Below, piece by piece: positions 42,183 through 51,973 of a DNA stretch of 64,000 nucleotides. Origin of the DNA: Paenibacillus daejeonensis DSM 15491 (GTDB taxonomy: Bacteria > Bacillota > Bacilli > Paenibacillales > Paenibacillaceae); NCBI RefSeq assembly GCF_000378385.1, contig NZ_KB899671.1, forward strand, positions 115,137-179,136, given 5' to 3'. The translations under genes and the position numbers were made by a program. The notes beneath the pieces are model-generated. The model ran no database searches. It saw only the letters and a program-made list of their open reading frames with translations, and was not told where the DNA came from. Within the stretch, counting starts at the first letter, position 1. Every line of letters begins with the position of its first letter.

Positions 42183-43947
42183 CACGCGCCTCCTCCCATC
42201 CGATTCGAATCACGACTTTCAGTCCGCCCAGCTCGCTTCGGGAGAGCTGCAGGCCGCTGGCTTCGCCATAAGTAAGGATCAGTCGCCGGTGAATATTCAT
42301 AATTCCGGTCATTTCATACGATTCCGAAGGGTGATGTAGCCGGTACCTCAGATCCTCCAGCGCTTCTTCACTAATGGGTTCCCCGTTGTTTTCAATGATG
42401 ACACAGACAGCATCCGCTGCTTCTTCGAAGGTTACGCGCAATCGTCCCTCGTCCAGCATCTTCTCCAGGCTGTGCTCGTAGGCATTCTCAATAATGGGCT
42501 GGATAATGAGCCGCGGTACGCGAATTCGGTGCATGGACTCTGGAAGCTCGTCGAATTGTACGGTAATCCGCCTGGAGAATCGCAGCTTCTGAATCTCCGT
42601 ATACATACGGGAATGGCGGACTTCCTCTGCCAACGGAACATGATCCTCGCCATTGCGCGTAATAAATCGGAAATACTCGCCCAGCATGTCGGTGAACTCC
42701 TCGATCCGCTCGACATCGCCGGTTTTGGCCAATGAATTCAGGATGAAGAAGCTATTGTAGAGAAAGTGCGGATTGATCTGCGATTGCAGCTGTTTGAGCT
42801 CAGCCCGCTGCATCATCATCTTTTGCTTGAAGTCCTGGTCGATGAGACTTTGCAGTTTCTTGAGCATGTGATTGAATCGGTGGTACAAATAACCGAACTC
42901 ATCCTGCTGCTCGTGCTTGATTGGAATATTCAATGCGCCTCCCTCCATTCGTTTGAAGCCCTGAACAAGTAAAAAGAGCGGCTTGTGAATGAACTTGTAG
43001 GTCGAGTATGAGATCAAGATGATGGCCATCAGCGAAGCAATGGCAAAGATCCAGGCCCAGTTGTAAAACTTGGAGAGGGGCAGTCTGACCGTCTCCTCCG
43101 GCAAATAGGTCGCAATGGTCATCTCCAGCGGCTCCGAATACACCTGATCCACTTGGTATAGCACGCCATCCATATCCAGCAGAGCCGTAAGCTCGCGGTA
43201 CGACTTGCGCTCTGAGAGGTAGCTCTGGATAATGGTGGCGGAATCAGGATCACTGCTCAGGACAAAGCCTGAACGCTCAGACATGAGGAAAGAGCCGCTT
43301 TCCGGGTATAAATGCACTTGCTGCAGCGAGGAGCGCAGCCGTTCTGGGTCCAGCTCGATCTGGACGATAAAAAGCGGCAGCTCCCCTCGGCGTCCGCTAA
43401 ATTTGGCCGCACTCAGATGCAGGGTGTCCCCCCACCGGATGAGCCGGTGCTCCCTGCGGATCGAGGCGGCATCAAACCGCGAGAATCGCTCCGAATCAAA
43501 AGCGGTGACAGCGTTCGAAGCGGAAACGGTTTTGTTCATCGTCCGGATATGGACGTAAATATCCTTGATATAGGCGCTGCTGTTTTTGAACGAGGTAAGC
43601 CGCTGCGCGACATAATTTAAGCGCTCCCGTTGCTCAGGCGGGTCCATACTTGACCAGGTCACCGCGAGCTTGTTCAGTATTTCATCCTCCAGGATGTCGA
43701 ATTGCTGCAGCCCCATCCATTCCACTTCTCTCTCGAGCTCATCGAAATAATGGGATAGCTGCATATTTGTAGCCCGCGAAATATCCTGACTGGCATTCTC
43801 ATAGCTCCATTGGTAGAGATAGAAACCGAGCAGGATAATCGGCAGGATGACCAGCACATAAGTGACGACCAGTCGGGTAAATATGGTTTTGCGAAACCGG
43901 ATCGCAGAAAAGGTACGCAAGCTTCCGCCTCCAATGCGTTCATTCAT
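42157..43947 (-). CDS. YesM-like sensor histidine kinase
   Basis: A 596-residue membrane kinase: helix 1 at about 23-43, extracellular dCache-like sensor 50-290, helix 2 at about 295-315, HAMP (320-370), then the LytS/YesM-type kinase core with phospho-acceptor His394 in QINPHFLYNS and the N box PRLIIQPIIENAYEHSL. It should sense a sugar or sugar-loaded binding protein and phosphorylate the overlapping YesN-like regulator. The ATG chosen (43947) gives a normal N-terminus 20 residues ahead of helix 1; an open frame runs further upstream into the SBP gene but is unlikely to be translated. Confidence 0.9.
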   Translation of the reverse strand: MNERIGGGSLRTFSAIRFRKTIFTRLVVTYVLVILPIILLGFYLYQWSYENASQDISRATNMQLSHYFDELEREVEWMGLQQFDILEDEILNKLAVTWSSMDPPEQRERLNYVAQRLTSFKNSSAYIKDIYVHIRTMNKTVSASNAVTAFDSERFSRFDAASIRREHRLIRWGDTLHLSAAKFSGRRGELPLFIVQIELDPERLRSSLQQVHLYPESGSFLMSERSGFVLSSDPDSATIIQSYLSERKSYRELTALLDMDGVLYQVDQVYSEPLEMTIATYLPEETVRLPLSKFYNWAWIFAIASLMAIILISYSTYKFIHKPLFLLVQGFKRMEGGALNIPIKHEQQDEFGYLYHRFNHMLKKLQSLIDQDFKQKMMMQRAELKQLQSQINPHFLYNSFFILNSLAKTGDVERIEEFTDMLGEYFRFITRNGEDHVPLAEEVRHSRMYTEIQKLRFSRRITVQFDELPESMHRIRVPRLIIQPIIENAYEHSLEKMLDEGRLRVTFEEAADAVCVIIENNGEPISEEALEDLRYRLHHPSESYEMTGIMNIHRRLILTYGEASGLQLSRSELGGLKVVIRIGWEEARDVSSVDRG

Positions 43948-43990
43948 AGATGCTATGGCCGTCCTTTGCTCCAGTGGCAGCGAAGTTGGA

Positions 43991-45664
43991 TTACGACCTG
44001 TCTTTGTCCCGCAGCCAGCGATTGACTTCCTTGGTGGCCGCCTCTCCGCCCAGGGCGAGCCAATCCTCCACAAACCGGTCAAACTCCTCCAGCGGGCGGC
44101 CCATAATGATGTTAATGTAGGTCTCGTGCTGGAGATTCGAGAGAATGAACTGACGGTCAATCATCGTCTCTGTGGGAGCACCCGTAAAACCATCCATCAG
44201 GAATTGTCCGTTCTGCTCGTACTGATGGACAATACTGAAAGCCCCCTCCGAACCATAGGTACGCTCCCATCCCCAGCCCGACTCGCTATCCTCTCCGCCA
44301 GCTTCGTAATCGGCAATGTTATTGTAAATGGCCCTTGCCTCTGCCTGTAGATGCGAGAGATCGCCCGTCCGTCTAGCCTCCTCTAGTTGAAGGAAGGCAT
44401 CGAGATTTTTCCGGCCGGGAAATGGCGTTACCGGAGATAACTGCCATACGGGACGCGGCGTGCTGTAATACGTCTCATACTCGGCGGTTTCGCCCCAGTT
44501 CTTCTCCAGGTGCAGGTTAAACAGCTTCACCAGCGCCTCCGGGTGCTCATAGCCTTTGCGTACGGCGAAATACTGGCTCGGGCTTACCTTGAGCGGCACA
44601 CGCGACAGCTCCCCGGTATTGGAGACAATCGGGTAGGCCTGCCACTGCGCATCCGGGTCTTCCGTCCGGCTAGGCTGGACAAAAAACGAGCTCCATTGTT
44701 CCCCATAGACCAGGCCGATCCGGCCCGCAGTAATATCCTTGAGCACCTTCGTGCCATTCTTCAGGCCAAACTCCGGATCCAGCTGTCCCTGCAAGTACAT
44801 CTGCTGCAGGACAGCCAGCGCTTCTCGGACCTGGGGCTGAATTCCGCCATAGACCAAGCCACCCTGTCCATCCTCGACCCAGATGGTCGGATAAGCGTTG
44901 TAACCAGCCATGAACCCGGTTAAGCCCGCTACCGGATCCCAGATATGGCTGGCAAGGCCGAGCCCATACGTATCCTGAAGGCCATTGGCATCAGGGTCCT
45001 TTTCTGTAAACGCTTCCGAAATAGCTAAAAGATCCTGCATCGTGTCAGGAGGCTGCAAACCGAGTTCTTCTAACCAGTCGGTCCGGACCCAGATAAACAT
45101 GGCTTGGCCGATCGACCCGCTCGTCTCGGGAATCCCCATCAGCATACCATCAATAGTTGCTGTATCGAGCGGCCCTGTTCCCTCCTCGCTCATAATTGTT
45201 CGTGTGAGCGGCGAGGCATACGTCTCATATACAGATGTCAGATCCTGCAGCAGATTGGCGTTACTTAATCTCCGCAGCTGCTGCGCGTTCACCCGTACCA
45301 CGTCGGGGATGTTGCCGGAGGCCAGCGATATACCCATCTTCTGATGGTACAACACGCCTTTTTCGACCCAATCGTACGTAATTTGTATCCCCAGTTCCTC
45401 TTCATAAAGCTGGCTCCACCGATTGTCCAGCAGCGTCTCTCCTGGCAGAGCGGCTATCAGCTCCTCGAGTGCATCGGTTGTCTCGCGGACCATGCCAATC
45501 TTGATTGGCGGATCGTACGCTGCAAAGGGGCCATCAGCTTCCTGCACGGCCTCTGGCGGAGTCTGAGTCTCCACCTGCTCGTTGCTACGCTTATTGCAAG
45601 TCAGGGCCAAAGGCAGCAGCATCACTACCGCAAGTCCCAGCTTCACGGTGTTTGCCAATACCAT
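43991..45664 (-). CDS. extracellular solute-binding protein linked to YesMN
   Basis: A 557-residue exported binding protein of the large LplA-like class (for example WVEKGVLYHQKMGISLASG and MDGFTGAPTE). The signal sequence ends PLALTC; the Thr at -1 makes a poor lipobox, so lipidation at Cys23 is uncertain. It is the first gene of a transcript that continues into the YesM/YesN pair and xynD. No permeases accompany it, so it may present ligand to the kinase rather than, or as well as, to a transporter. Confidence 0.8.
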   Translation of the reverse strand: MVLANTVKLGLAVVMLLPLALTCNKRSNEQVETQTPPEAVQEADGPFAAYDPPIKIGMVRETTDALEELIAALPGETLLDNRWSQLYEEELGIQITYDWVEKGVLYHQKMGISLASGNIPDVVRVNAQQLRRLSNANLLQDLTSVYETYASPLTRTIMSEEGTGPLDTATIDGMLMGIPETSGSIGQAMFIWVRTDWLEELGLQPPDTMQDLLAISEAFTEKDPDANGLQDTYGLGLASHIWDPVAGLTGFMAGYNAYPTIWVEDGQGGLVYGGIQPQVREALAVLQQMYLQGQLDPEFGLKNGTKVLKDITAGRIGLVYGEQWSSFFVQPSRTEDPDAQWQAYPIVSNTGELSRVPLKVSPSQYFAVRKGYEHPEALVKLFNLHLEKNWGETAEYETYYSTPRPVWQLSPVTPFPGRKNLDAFLQLEEARRTGDLSHLQAEARAIYNNIADYEAGGEDSESGWGWERTYGSEGAFSIVHQYEQNGQFLMDGFTGAPTETMIDRQFILSNLQHETYINIIMGRPLEEFDRFVEDWLALGGEAATKEVNRWLRDKDRS

Positions 45665-45718
45665 CCGTCAGCAGCACCCCATCTCCCCTGATCTGGAAAG
45701 AGCCTATCTGTATCTTTA

Positions 45719-45747
45719 ATTATCAAAAACGGCTCTCCGAATAACAA
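45719..45747 (-). promoter_or_regulatory. promoter of the SBP-yesMN-xynD transcript
   Basis: Minus strand TTGTTA (complement of 45742-45747), 17-base spacer, GATAAT (complement of 45719-45724), about 55 bases before the SBP start. Confidence 0.6.
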
Positions 45748-45850
45748 GCAGCATTTCTTTGTATAATTACCTTCCTTTTACTCTCTTGCGCGCACTGGAG
45801 CGGACGAGCCTCTTCATTATACATGGTTCCTCCCCGTATCGTTATCTCTC

Positions 45851-46351
45851 TTACAAAAGCTCGCTGAGCTGCCTGCGGCTATGCGCGTCCAGCCTTCGCC
45901 AGTCGGGAATCTCACACCGCTTGCCACTCTGGTCGGTCAGCACAATCCGATTGCCCCCGGCATACTGCAGATGCTCATGAAGATTGCGCATGACCAGACG
46001 GGTTGGACCCAGATGGGTCTGCAGCTCCCAAATCCACAGATCGGACTGAAAATCGACCCGCTCCACCCGCTCGACCCTCGGAAGAAAGTAGCGGAACTCC
46101 AGCTCCAAGCTCAGCTCCTGCCTGCTCTCTCCGTCCAGTTCAGCGATATCGTCAATGATGCCGAGCTCCTCGCCCTCCGGCGTACGGATGGAGAGGTAGC
46201 GGCTCGGATAGCGGAAGGGGAAGGTCCGGTAGACCACCAGCTCCTTGTAAGACTTGCCATGGAGAACCCCTTCCAGTACGCCGCCTCTGCTACGACTGAA
46301 AGAGACAGACTCCGGCTGCAGCACTCGTACTCCATCGTGTATATCCTGCAT
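45851..46351 (-). CDS. DUF1854 protein
   Basis: A 166-residue soluble protein of the DUF1854 family (FPFRYPSRYLSIRTPEGEELGII, ELDGESRQELSLELEFRYFLP, and the closing CEIPDWRRLDAHSRRQLSELL are characteristic). Its start overlaps the stop of the ABC exporter in a TGATG junction, so the two are coupled. DUF1854 genes commonly accompany this type of ABC exporter; the biochemical role is unknown, and in some bacteria the pair is linked to cyanophycin metabolism genes, none of which are seen here. Confidence 0.85.
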   Translation of the reverse strand: MQDIHDGVRVLQPESVSFSRSRGGVLEGVLHGKSYKELVVYRTFPFRYPSRYLSIRTPEGEELGIIDDIAELDGESRQELSLELEFRYFLPRVERVERVDFQSDLWIWELQTHLGPTRLVMRNLHEHLQYAGGNRIVLTDQSGKRCEIPDWRRLDAHSRRQLSELL

Positions 46352-48546
46352 CAGCTCTCTACCCCCCTAATTTGCGACAGCTCCTTCTGCGCGTCCACCA
46401 GCTTGCGGTAGACACCGCCCTTCTGCTCCAACAGTTCCTCATGCGTGCCGACCTCAACGATTTTCCCCTGATCCAGCACGACGAGCCGATCGGCCCCCCG
46501 CAGTGTGGACAACCGGTGGGCAATGGCAAAGGTCGTTCTTCCCCGGATTAACCGTGCGATTGCCTCCTGAATCTGACGTTCGGTCTCCGTATCGACGGAT
46601 GCCGTTGCCTCGTCCAGAATAAGAATTCGTGGATCATGTATGATGGCCCGGGCGATTGCCACGCGCTGTTTTTCGCCGCCCGAGAGCTTGTGGCCCCGTT
46701 CGCCGACTCTTGTGTCGTAACCATCGGGCATTTTAACGATAAAGTCGTGGGCGTTCGCTACCTTGGCAGCCCGCATAATTTCCTCTGGCGTAGCATCCGG
46801 CTTGGAGTACGCGATGTTGTCTGCAATGGAACCGTCGAAGAGAAAGGTCTCCTGCAGCACGACGCCAATCTGACTGCGCAGCTCGGACTGAGCAATGTCA
46901 CGGATCGAGACGCCATCGATATGAATCGCTCCCTCATCCGTATCATAGAACCGGCATAACAGATTAATAAAGGTCGACTTGCCAGCCCCTGAGTGGCCCA
47001 CCAGCCCTATCATTTCGCCGGGCTTCACATGCAGATCGACGTTTTTCAGTACGGGATGATGCTTCTCATAGCCGTAGGTAACGCCTGCGAATCGAACCTC
47101 GCCTTTGATCAGTCCGGGCGAGACCGGCTGGGCCGCATCCGGAACATCCGGGGGTGTATCCATGATTTCAAACACACGATGCGCAGCCGCCATCGCATTG
47201 CCTGCCCAGCTGATCATCTGGCTGAACCATTGCAGTGGACCGAATAGCATGCCGAGATAAGCAATCATCGCGATCAGCGTACCCAGTTGCAGCTCGGCCC
47301 CCAGTACCTTGGCACCGCCAGCGTACCAGATCAGCAGCGTGCTCAGGCCAGCGATGAAGCCGAAGGCCGGGAAGATGAACTGCCACATGCCTTCGGTCTT
47401 GACGTTATTGCGAATGACCTCAGCATTGGCGATGCCATAGCGCGAGGTCTCTTCGCCTTCGCGGCCGAAGGCCTTGATGACGCGGATGCCCTGCAGGGAA
47501 TCGCCGACCAGCGTGTTGAGCCGGAAGATGGACCGCCATTGCTGATATAGGCGCCGGCCTATCTTGGGCCAGATCTTCATCGACGCCACCAGCATAATCG
47601 GCATCGGCAGCAGGGCGAGCAGCGCCAGCTGCCAGTCCATCGACAACAGAATTGCGAAGATCGCCACGATTCGCAGCGTTTCACCGCACACATAGATCAC
47701 GCCGTCGGTCATGAACTGGCGCATGGACTCGGCGTCATTGTTCACACGGCTAATAAACTGGGAGGTCTGGCGGCGGTCAAAGAAGGCTAACGACAGTTTC
47801 ATCAGCGAGTTGTAGATGTCACGACGGATATCTCCCATCAGCTTGGAGCCTACCCAAGCCCCGATATAGCCTCGCACGGCCTGCATGATCGCCATCATCA
47901 GCATCGTTGCTCCCAAGCCGGCCACTACCGCCAACAGGAGGGTCTCCCGACCTTCCGACTGCAGCACATCGTCAATCATAACCTTAGTCAGATACGGCGG
48001 GATGAGCTCCAATACCGTGGTGAGAATTAGCAACACAGCAGCAATCACCATCCGCAACCGATAGGGCTTGGCGTAACGGAGCATGCGGACGGCGAGTTTG
48101 CCGTTATTGGCGCAGAGCTGACAGACCTGGGTGGACTCGGGCAGCGGCAGGCCACAATCCGGGCAGTAGCGCGGACAATCCCGCTCGGAGATGGCTGGCG
48201 GCTCTTCACTCTTGGCCAGTGCACGGATGAGCTTGGCCATATAATTAAAGACCGACGTCAGTGCCGCCGTGTAACGGACCAGCACCACTGGTCCTGCATG
48301 GGTATCGGCTATAAGCATCCCGCCGCCTACCGCCCCCGCCGCCCGGGCATCCTTCAGCTCCGAGACAGACAAGCGATAGACCGGCGTTCCTTCCTCCTTC
48401 CAGACGAAGACGTCCTGATCTGTGACCGCAATCCACTGGGAACCGAACCTGCCGTCAGCAAGCAGATCGGTCCGGTAGCTGAATAGCAGCTGCCTGCCTA
48501 ATAATTGGTTGCGCAGCCGCTCTGGTAATTGCTCTTGCATCGTCAT
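46351..48546 (-). CDS. ABC exporter (ATPase-permease) with N-terminal zinc-ribbon domain
   Basis: A 731-residue exporter half-transporter. Residues 1-150 form an extra cytosolic domain ending in a zinc-ribbon-like motif with CxxC pairs Cys128/Cys131 and Cys142/Cys145. Six helices (155-440) and an ATPase domain follow, with GHSGAGKST, LSGGEKQRV and ILILDEATAS (catalytic Glu present, so a homodimer is feasible). Typical exporters are about 580 residues. It is coupled to a DUF1854 gene. A cre-like box lies 37 bases ahead of the start. Substrate unknown. Confidence 0.87.
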   Translation of the reverse strand: MTMQEQLPERLRNQLLGRQLLFSYRTDLLADGRFGSQWIAVTDQDVFVWKEEGTPVYRLSVSELKDARAAGAVGGGMLIADTHAGPVVLVRYTAALTSVFNYMAKLIRALAKSEEPPAISERDCPRYCPDCGLPLPESTQVCQLCANNGKLAVRMLRYAKPYRLRMVIAAVLLILTTVLELIPPYLTKVMIDDVLQSEGRETLLLAVVAGLGATMLMMAIMQAVRGYIGAWVGSKLMGDIRRDIYNSLMKLSLAFFDRRQTSQFISRVNNDAESMRQFMTDGVIYVCGETLRIVAIFAILLSMDWQLALLALLPMPIMLVASMKIWPKIGRRLYQQWRSIFRLNTLVGDSLQGIRVIKAFGREGEETSRYGIANAEVIRNNVKTEGMWQFIFPAFGFIAGLSTLLIWYAGGAKVLGAELQLGTLIAMIAYLGMLFGPLQWFSQMISWAGNAMAAAHRVFEIMDTPPDVPDAAQPVSPGLIKGEVRFAGVTYGYEKHHPVLKNVDLHVKPGEMIGLVGHSGAGKSTFINLLCRFYDTDEGAIHIDGVSIRDIAQSELRSQIGVVLQETFLFDGSIADNIAYSKPDATPEEIMRAAKVANAHDFIVKMPDGYDTRVGERGHKLSGGEKQRVAIARAIIHDPRILILDEATASVDTETERQIQEAIARLIRGRTTFAIAHRLSTLRGADRLVVLDQGKIVEVGTHEELLEQKGGVYRKLVDAQKELSQIRGVES

Positions 48547-48582
48547 GTAATGAAGTGTCGCTCCTTTTAGGAAATCAAAGTC

Positions 48583-48596
48583 AGTAACCGCTTACA
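48583..48596 (-). promoter_or_regulatory. cre-like box upstream of the ABC exporter
   Basis: Minus strand TGTAAGCGGTTACT, a good CcpA operator match. It is unexpected for a putative exporter and suggests that it handles a carbon-source-linked substrate. Confidence 0.5.
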
Positions 48597-48740
48597 CACT
48601 TAACTGAACAGGACCCTCCTTCTTTTAATCTCTTCCCTATTAAGTATGTGAATCCGGCTGAATCACAACAACCATCACTTCTTTGTTTTATTACCTATTG
48701 TTTACTTCTTCGCGTTGGTCCTGCTCGCCGTCCATTCACC

Positions 48741-48920
48741 TGTAGAGGAAGAAAAGTTCGTTACAGCGGTCGTGTGGCGAGAATGCAGGCAAATAGAGGA
48801 AGAAAGGTGTGCTGCAGTGGGCGCGGAGTGGGAATGCGGACGAATAGAGGAAGAAAGGTGTGCTACAGCGGGCGTGGGGCGGGAATGCGGGCAAATAGAG
48901 GAAGCAAAAGGTGTGCTGCA
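48741..48920 (+). repeat. 51-bp tandem repeat array 4 (4 copies)
   Basis: Conserved blocks start at 48741, 48792, 48843 and 48894, 51 bp apart, with the AATAGAGGAAGAAAGG strand on plus. The first copy begins TGTAGAGG and the last carries GAAGCAAAAGG, so both edges are decayed while the inner two are canonical, as expected for arrays homogenised from the centre. The surrounding 520-base gap also holds the cre-like box and the small ORF at 49068. Confidence 0.95.
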
Positions 48921-49067
48921 GAGGGCGCGGTGCGGGGTTACGAGCAGAACGAAAAACCGACATCCCATTTTTGCTCATTCGTAGGTTACTTGCGGGAATA
49001 CTGGGAGGTAAGTGCAACCCAAAATCCCACAAAGCAGAGCTATAAACAAAAAAGGAGTCGGTTTACT

Positions 49068-49181
49068 ATGAAGTCTTTCACAAAATGTATCGTTTTAAAC
49101 GTAGCTAAAGCAAAATTAGTGTCGCCACTCACGCAGAGCAAGGTCGCGACGAAGCCGGTTCTATGGAACCATTCATCATAA
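49068..49181 (+). CDS. 37-residue small ORF, unknown
   Basis: ATG ten bases after AAAGGAG opens a 37-residue frame beginning MKSFTKCIVLN and ending KPVLWNHSS. It is isolated on the plus strand among minus-strand genes, beside repeat array 4. The N-terminus is basic and partly hydrophobic but too short for a clear signal peptide. A strong ribosome site is the main support; function unknown. Confidence 0.4.
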   Translation: MKSFTKCIVLNVAKAKLVSPLTQSKVATKPVLWNHSS

Positions 49182-49319
49182 GAAGACGCTGTGCGGAAAC
49201 GCATGCAGAAACTGAGTTCTTCCGAAGAGGTCCATTCTGTTGCCTCGATGCGTTACCGTTTACTACCATCGTTCGCCAACATTGTACGCTCCTCCGCCGC
49301 GTCGCATTAGCGCATTTCC

Positions 49320-51956
49320 CTACACCGGGCGGTTCCCCGGCAGTCGCTCGCCAATCAGCTCCAGGCAGACGATGACATTGATCGACCACTGGGAGGCGGT
49401 ATTGGTGGAGATCCAAGGCAGCTCCTTTACCGCTCGGGGATATTCCGTCAAGGGTACGGGCTGCGGCTGGAGCGGCTGATCCATGCCCCAATGCGTACGG
49501 TCCTGAAGCAGCAGCTGCCACGCCTCATCGGCCAACGCCTCTCCCCCGTCCCGCTCTGAGGCATAGGCCATCATGGCTGTCGCCAGCATCGGAATGTTCC
49601 AGTCCTTGCCGGGAATGTCGCCGCCGGTGCGCCGCTGCTTCTCTTCTGGAGGCAGCGTGTAGAAAGCTCCGAATTCTGCAAGCATCGCAGACCATTCCTC
49701 GTCCTCCAACCACTCGGCCAACTCCATCCAGACCTGTGCACCACCCATGCAGATCATTAAATGATGGCCATAGTTCTCGTGACTAATCATAGCCAGCTCG
49801 CTCGTTTTCGGATCATAACCGAAGACCGGCCCGGTCAGCAGGCGATGCGGCGCTTGCTTGAGCGAAGCGATGCCCCGTTTGATTTTGTCCCGGTATCCCG
49901 TATCCTCGTATCGCTCCCACTGCACCATCCAGTTGGAGGCGAAGGCCGCCCAATCCGGTCCGCTCCGCGCGTGTGTTGGATGTTCATCCCGGGGCATGTA
50001 GGCTCGCATCGGATCGATACCCACCGTTCTGAAGTCGGCATCCTTCACTTCATCCATAATCTCGCCTATGCGCTCATCAGCCGTCAAATAGTAGTAATAC
50101 CGGTGCAGCCCGGCCATGGCGATCCGGGCCTCCTTGCAGCCGCAGCCCCAGTGGATGACGTTGTGCCGGGAACCGAGTCCTGCATATTCCCCAATATGAT
50201 AGGTGTCCGTCTCGCTCGTGTGCCGGGTCATCGCCTCCGCCATGCGGAAGAGGTCAGCGCGGCCGGATCGCAGGAACATATACCACAGCCAGATGTTCGG
50301 CACCAGTTCGGCGTTCTGCCAGGCACACCCGCCAATATCATACCGCCACGTGTGGCGGACCGGGTCGTAGCTATGCATTACATCGCCGTAGTTCCAGAAC
50401 CCATACCACCCTCGCTGTTCAATCTCTGCCTGATAAAATGCAATGATCTCATCCAGCTTCTCTTCGATTGCGGCTCTGGCTGGTGTGCTGTCATCCCGCA
50501 GACTCCAGATGCCCAGCGTCTGCGTGCTATGGTAGCGCGCTGGCTCGCACACCGGCAATACCGGGTACTCCTTGTGCTTATCCATCCCATCCAGCTCATC
50601 CTGGGAGGGGGTGCGTTCACAGCACCAAATCATGCACTCGCTCGTATGTCCAACGCCATAGGGGGTACTGCGCAGCTCATCAGCACCCTCGTAAGCAGAT
50701 GCCACATGGGTGCGCGTATCATAGTGCCGCAGATCCATCGCAGGTACATCAGGCGGCCAGAGCCATACCGTCAGCTCCGCCTCATTCGTGGAGGCGCCAG
50801 CCACCTCCAGCGCCGCCGGCGCCTGCTGCCAGAAGTGGCGTACGCCCGCTGCCAGTCCACCGTCCTCGCCCCCGGCGTAGAGCATGCCCCCTGCCCGCCG
50901 CCCGGATACCGCCGGCAGCCAGCTGCAGCCCTCGCCGGTCCGCTTGGCGATGCTGTACGCGTCAGGACTGTGCTGCACCAGCCTGTAGCTATCCCAGATT
51001 GCGACATCGTCCAGCAGCCGCAGGAAGTCCGCATCGTGCTCCCGGTCAAAGGCAATGGGCCGACCCTCCCGCTGGCTGCGATACAGGGCGGCAATCGGAT
51101 CGGTCAGCCGATGCGTCATCAGCCCTTGGGGCGACTCGGCGAACCAGCCGGTATCGCCCTTGAATCGGATATGACGATTATATAACTCGCCGCGCATCGG
51201 CACGCTCAATCGTATCCCTATTCCCTTAACATAGTCCTGGTGCGGATTGCCGTCGTAGAGCACCGTATGCATCAGCCGAATACTTGCTGTTCCTGCATAG
51301 AAATACAATCGCACCGTGAACGGCAGCCATCGCCGGTCCGGCCCGCCGCTGCGCTGTCCGCCTGGTGCGCCGGCTGCCCGGTGACGGCCTGCTACCCTAA
51401 TCACTGCCCGCAGAGGGCCCGCTTGCTCGACCTGTACAGATTCAATTGTGCCGTCATAGGGCTCTTCCACTGTGGTCTGCAGGCCAGCCGTCAGGCCCCG
51501 CCGTTCGCGGAGAACGACCAGTCTCCCTCCGCTGCACACCTGACTGGAACCGCGGCTGAGCTCGCGGATCAGCTCACTCCCTGTGCGGCCCAGCCGGCAG
51601 CTGATAGCCCCCGTATCTATCCACACCTCTGACTCACTTTCCACAACCGTCACGACTGCAGCAGGCACGACCGACTCCCCTTTGACCACCCGCAGCCTTG
51701 CTTCGTGCGCTGGACCGAATACAGACGCATGCGCCGTCCATTTGACGCTGCCATCCGGCCAGTACGCGGTTGGCCAGCTCTGCAGAGGCAATCGCTCCTC
51801 CCCCGCCAGCAGAGCCAATGGCTCATCCTTGTGCAGCTCTCCGCGATGCCACGGTACCCCCCATGTCGTCCCAACAGCAGCCGCTGATGGCGCCGAGTTT
51901 CCCAGCCACGCCAGCTCAGCCGCCCCCGCCGCTGCATTCTGACCCTTGCTGTCCAT
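49320..51956 (-). CDS. YetA/PcRGLX-like (PL26) exo-rhamnogalacturonan lyase family protein
   Basis: An 878-residue cytosolic protein (no signal peptide) with the YetA/PcRGLX architecture: N-terminal barrel domain (WPTAYWPDGSVKWTAHASV near residue 60), a central beta-sandwich (FTVRLYFYAGTASIRLMHTVLYDG) and a C-terminal alpha/alpha toroid (GWYGFWNYGDVMHSYD; NAELVPNIWLWYMFLRSG; HVGWGC-like HWGCGC). PL26 enzymes cleave rhamnogalacturonan from the chain end. It lies downstream of an LplABC-like importer, the same association as B. subtilis lplABC-yetA. ATG chosen at 51956 after GGGGAGAGGAAG. Confidence 0.8.
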   Translation of the reverse strand: MDSKGQNAAAGAAELAWLGNSAPSAAAVGTTWGVPWHRGELHKDEPLALLAGEERLPLQSWPTAYWPDGSVKWTAHASVFGPAHEARLRVVKGESVVPAAVVTVVESESEVWIDTGAISCRLGRTGSELIRELSRGSSQVCSGGRLVVLRERRGLTAGLQTTVEEPYDGTIESVQVEQAGPLRAVIRVAGRHRAAGAPGGQRSGGPDRRWLPFTVRLYFYAGTASIRLMHTVLYDGNPHQDYVKGIGIRLSVPMRGELYNRHIRFKGDTGWFAESPQGLMTHRLTDPIAALYRSQREGRPIAFDREHDADFLRLLDDVAIWDSYRLVQHSPDAYSIAKRTGEGCSWLPAVSGRRAGGMLYAGGEDGGLAAGVRHFWQQAPAALEVAGASTNEAELTVWLWPPDVPAMDLRHYDTRTHVASAYEGADELRSTPYGVGHTSECMIWCCERTPSQDELDGMDKHKEYPVLPVCEPARYHSTQTLGIWSLRDDSTPARAAIEEKLDEIIAFYQAEIEQRGWYGFWNYGDVMHSYDPVRHTWRYDIGGCAWQNAELVPNIWLWYMFLRSGRADLFRMAEAMTRHTSETDTYHIGEYAGLGSRHNVIHWGCGCKEARIAMAGLHRYYYYLTADERIGEIMDEVKDADFRTVGIDPMRAYMPRDEHPTHARSGPDWAAFASNWMVQWERYEDTGYRDKIKRGIASLKQAPHRLLTGPVFGYDPKTSELAMISHENYGHHLMICMGGAQVWMELAEWLEDEEWSAMLAEFGAFYTLPPEEKQRRTGGDIPGKDWNIPMLATAMMAYASERDGGEALADEAWQLLLQDRTHWGMDQPLQPQPVPLTEYPRAVKELPWISTNTASQWSINVIVCLELIGERLPGNRPV

Positions 51957-51973
51957 CTTCCTCTCCCCTTTCC

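Noticed and set aside
45723..45824. 33-codon minus-strand ORF after GGGGAGG
   Set aside because: The ribosome site is too close to the ATG, and the frame runs through the -35/-10 promoter of the next gene; probably chance.
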